Origin: Candidatus Gottesmanbacteria bacterium RBG_16_52_11
GTDB lineage: Bacteria > Patescibacteriota > Microgenomatia > UBA10105 > UBA927
Assembly (NCBI GenBank): GCA_001779095.1
Contig: MFJD01000001.1
Location: 202,456-234,819, forward strand
Length of the DNA: 32,364 bases
Direction: 5' to 3'
The position numbers were made by a program, and so were the translations under genes. Position 1 is the stretch's first letter; each line of letters begins with the position of its first letter. A model generated the notes under the pieces. The model ran no database searches. It saw only the letters and a program-made list of their open reading frames with translations, and was not told where the DNA came from. Positions 31,858-32,364 of this stretch are shown in pieces.

Positions 31858-32364
31858 ATGGCAGTAGCCAAAAAAACAGTTATCAAAAAGATGCAGCCGC
31901 GGACATCACATCCGAAGGCTGTCAAGCTGCGTCCGGAAACTAAAGCCCGGACCGGCCGGACGAATCTCGCCGCCACAGCGGTCATACGTGGAAAATCCGC
32001 TGCAACTCAGGCGCCGGAAAAACCGGGCGCCGCAGGCGGAGACAGCCTGTCGCTTAAAGTGCTCGATACTGCCGGAAAATCCGCAGGAACGGTATCTGTA
32101 CCGAAGTCATTATTCGACGCATCAGTCAACAGCCAGCTGATTGCCCAGGCGGTCAGGGTATACCGGATGAATCAGAGATCCGGACAAGCCGCCACAAAAA
32201 CCCGCGGAGAAGTAGAAGGATCCACCAGAAAAATATTCCGTCAGAAGGGTACGGGACGGGCACGGCACGGGAGCATCAGGTCTCCGATATTTGTCGGCGG
32301 GGGCATCGTATTCGGCCCGCGACCCAGAACGTATGCCGTATCCATGCCCAAAACCATGCGCCGC
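31858..32364 (+). CDS. rplD: 50S ribosomal protein L4 (uL4), 3' part beyond window
   Basis: 169 codons are seen without a stop; the gene continues past the right edge. The conserved core starts at about residue 65 (SLKVLDTAGKSAG) and includes AVRVYRMNQRSGQAATKTRGEV and TRKIFRQKGTGRARHGSIRSPIFVGGGIVFGP. The first ~62 residues are a basic Lys/Ala/Pro-rich extension absent from typical uL4. The ATG lies 4 nt after rplC with no obvious ribosome-binding site; a later in-frame ATG at codon 12 would shorten the extension only slightly. In E. coli, L4 represses its own operon, which is relevant to the odd leader upstream of rplC. Confidence 0.95.
   Translation, partial: MAVAKKTVIKKMQPRTSHPKAVKLRPETKARTGRTNLAATAVIRGKSAATQAPEKPGAAGGDSLSLKVLDTAGKSAGTVSVPKSLFDASVNSQLIAQAVRVYRMNQRSGQAATKTRGEVEGSTRKIFRQKGTGRARHGSIRSPIFVGGGIVFGPRPRTYAVSMPKTMRR

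Noticed and set aside
1-32364. CRISPR arrays, insertion sequences, phage or integrase genes
   Set aside because: No regularly spaced repeats, transposase motifs or integrase signatures were found on reading both strands; the Cas4-like protein alone is not evidence for CRISPR.

Overview
The window looks like a chromosomal segment of a Patescibacteria/CPR bacterium, probably of the Microgenomates group. This is inferred from gene content and style, not from a marker search. It carries a short alanyl-tRNA synthetase without its C-terminal domain, an AMP phosphorylase of the archaeal/CPR type, a fused actin-like/'baseplate J-like' membrane protein, and DUF2130 and sortase genes. Shine-Dalgarno sequences are rare, and many genes have a -10 box only 6-9 nt ahead of the ATG, as expected for leaderless mRNAs. 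TGA is a normal stop (for example rpoB, rplC), so the recoded-UGA CPR lineages are excluded.

Layout. Positions 1-3358 read leftward: the edge of a glycosyltransferase gene, a TatD nuclease, a NUDIX hydrolase, metG and a small membrane protein. metG is preceded by what looks like a complete trp-type attenuator, with a promoter, a 12-codon leader peptide containing Met codons, mutually exclusive stems and an intrinsic terminator. From 3406 everything reads rightward: rmuC and a second NUDIX gene, a structured intergenic region with a 38-bp palindrome, then alaS. An envelope cluster follows (7108-12759): actin-like/baseplate-J-like membrane protein, sortase, AMP phosphorylase, a 67-residue Cys-motif protein and mltG, the last four tightly packed or overlapping.

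Positions 12796-20950 hold the operon rpoB-rpoC-rpsL-rpsG. The str operon is interrupted here: about 6 kb of unrelated genes (RecB-type nuclease, EamA transporter, DUF2130 nuclease-like protein, small exported protein, 2H phosphodiesterase, CapA-like protein, FN3-like membrane protein) separate rpsG from fusA, tuf, rpsJ, rplC and rplD, the last truncated by the window edge.

The most notable theme is regulatory. The expression-machinery transcription units metG, rpoB, fusA, tuf and the rpsJ-rplC gap each have a recognisable promoter, then a hairpin with a T-tract, then the gene. That suggests premature termination in 5' leaders as a shared control layer. Many other first genes appear leaderless. 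All RNA structures and promoters were read by eye; none was computed or tested.
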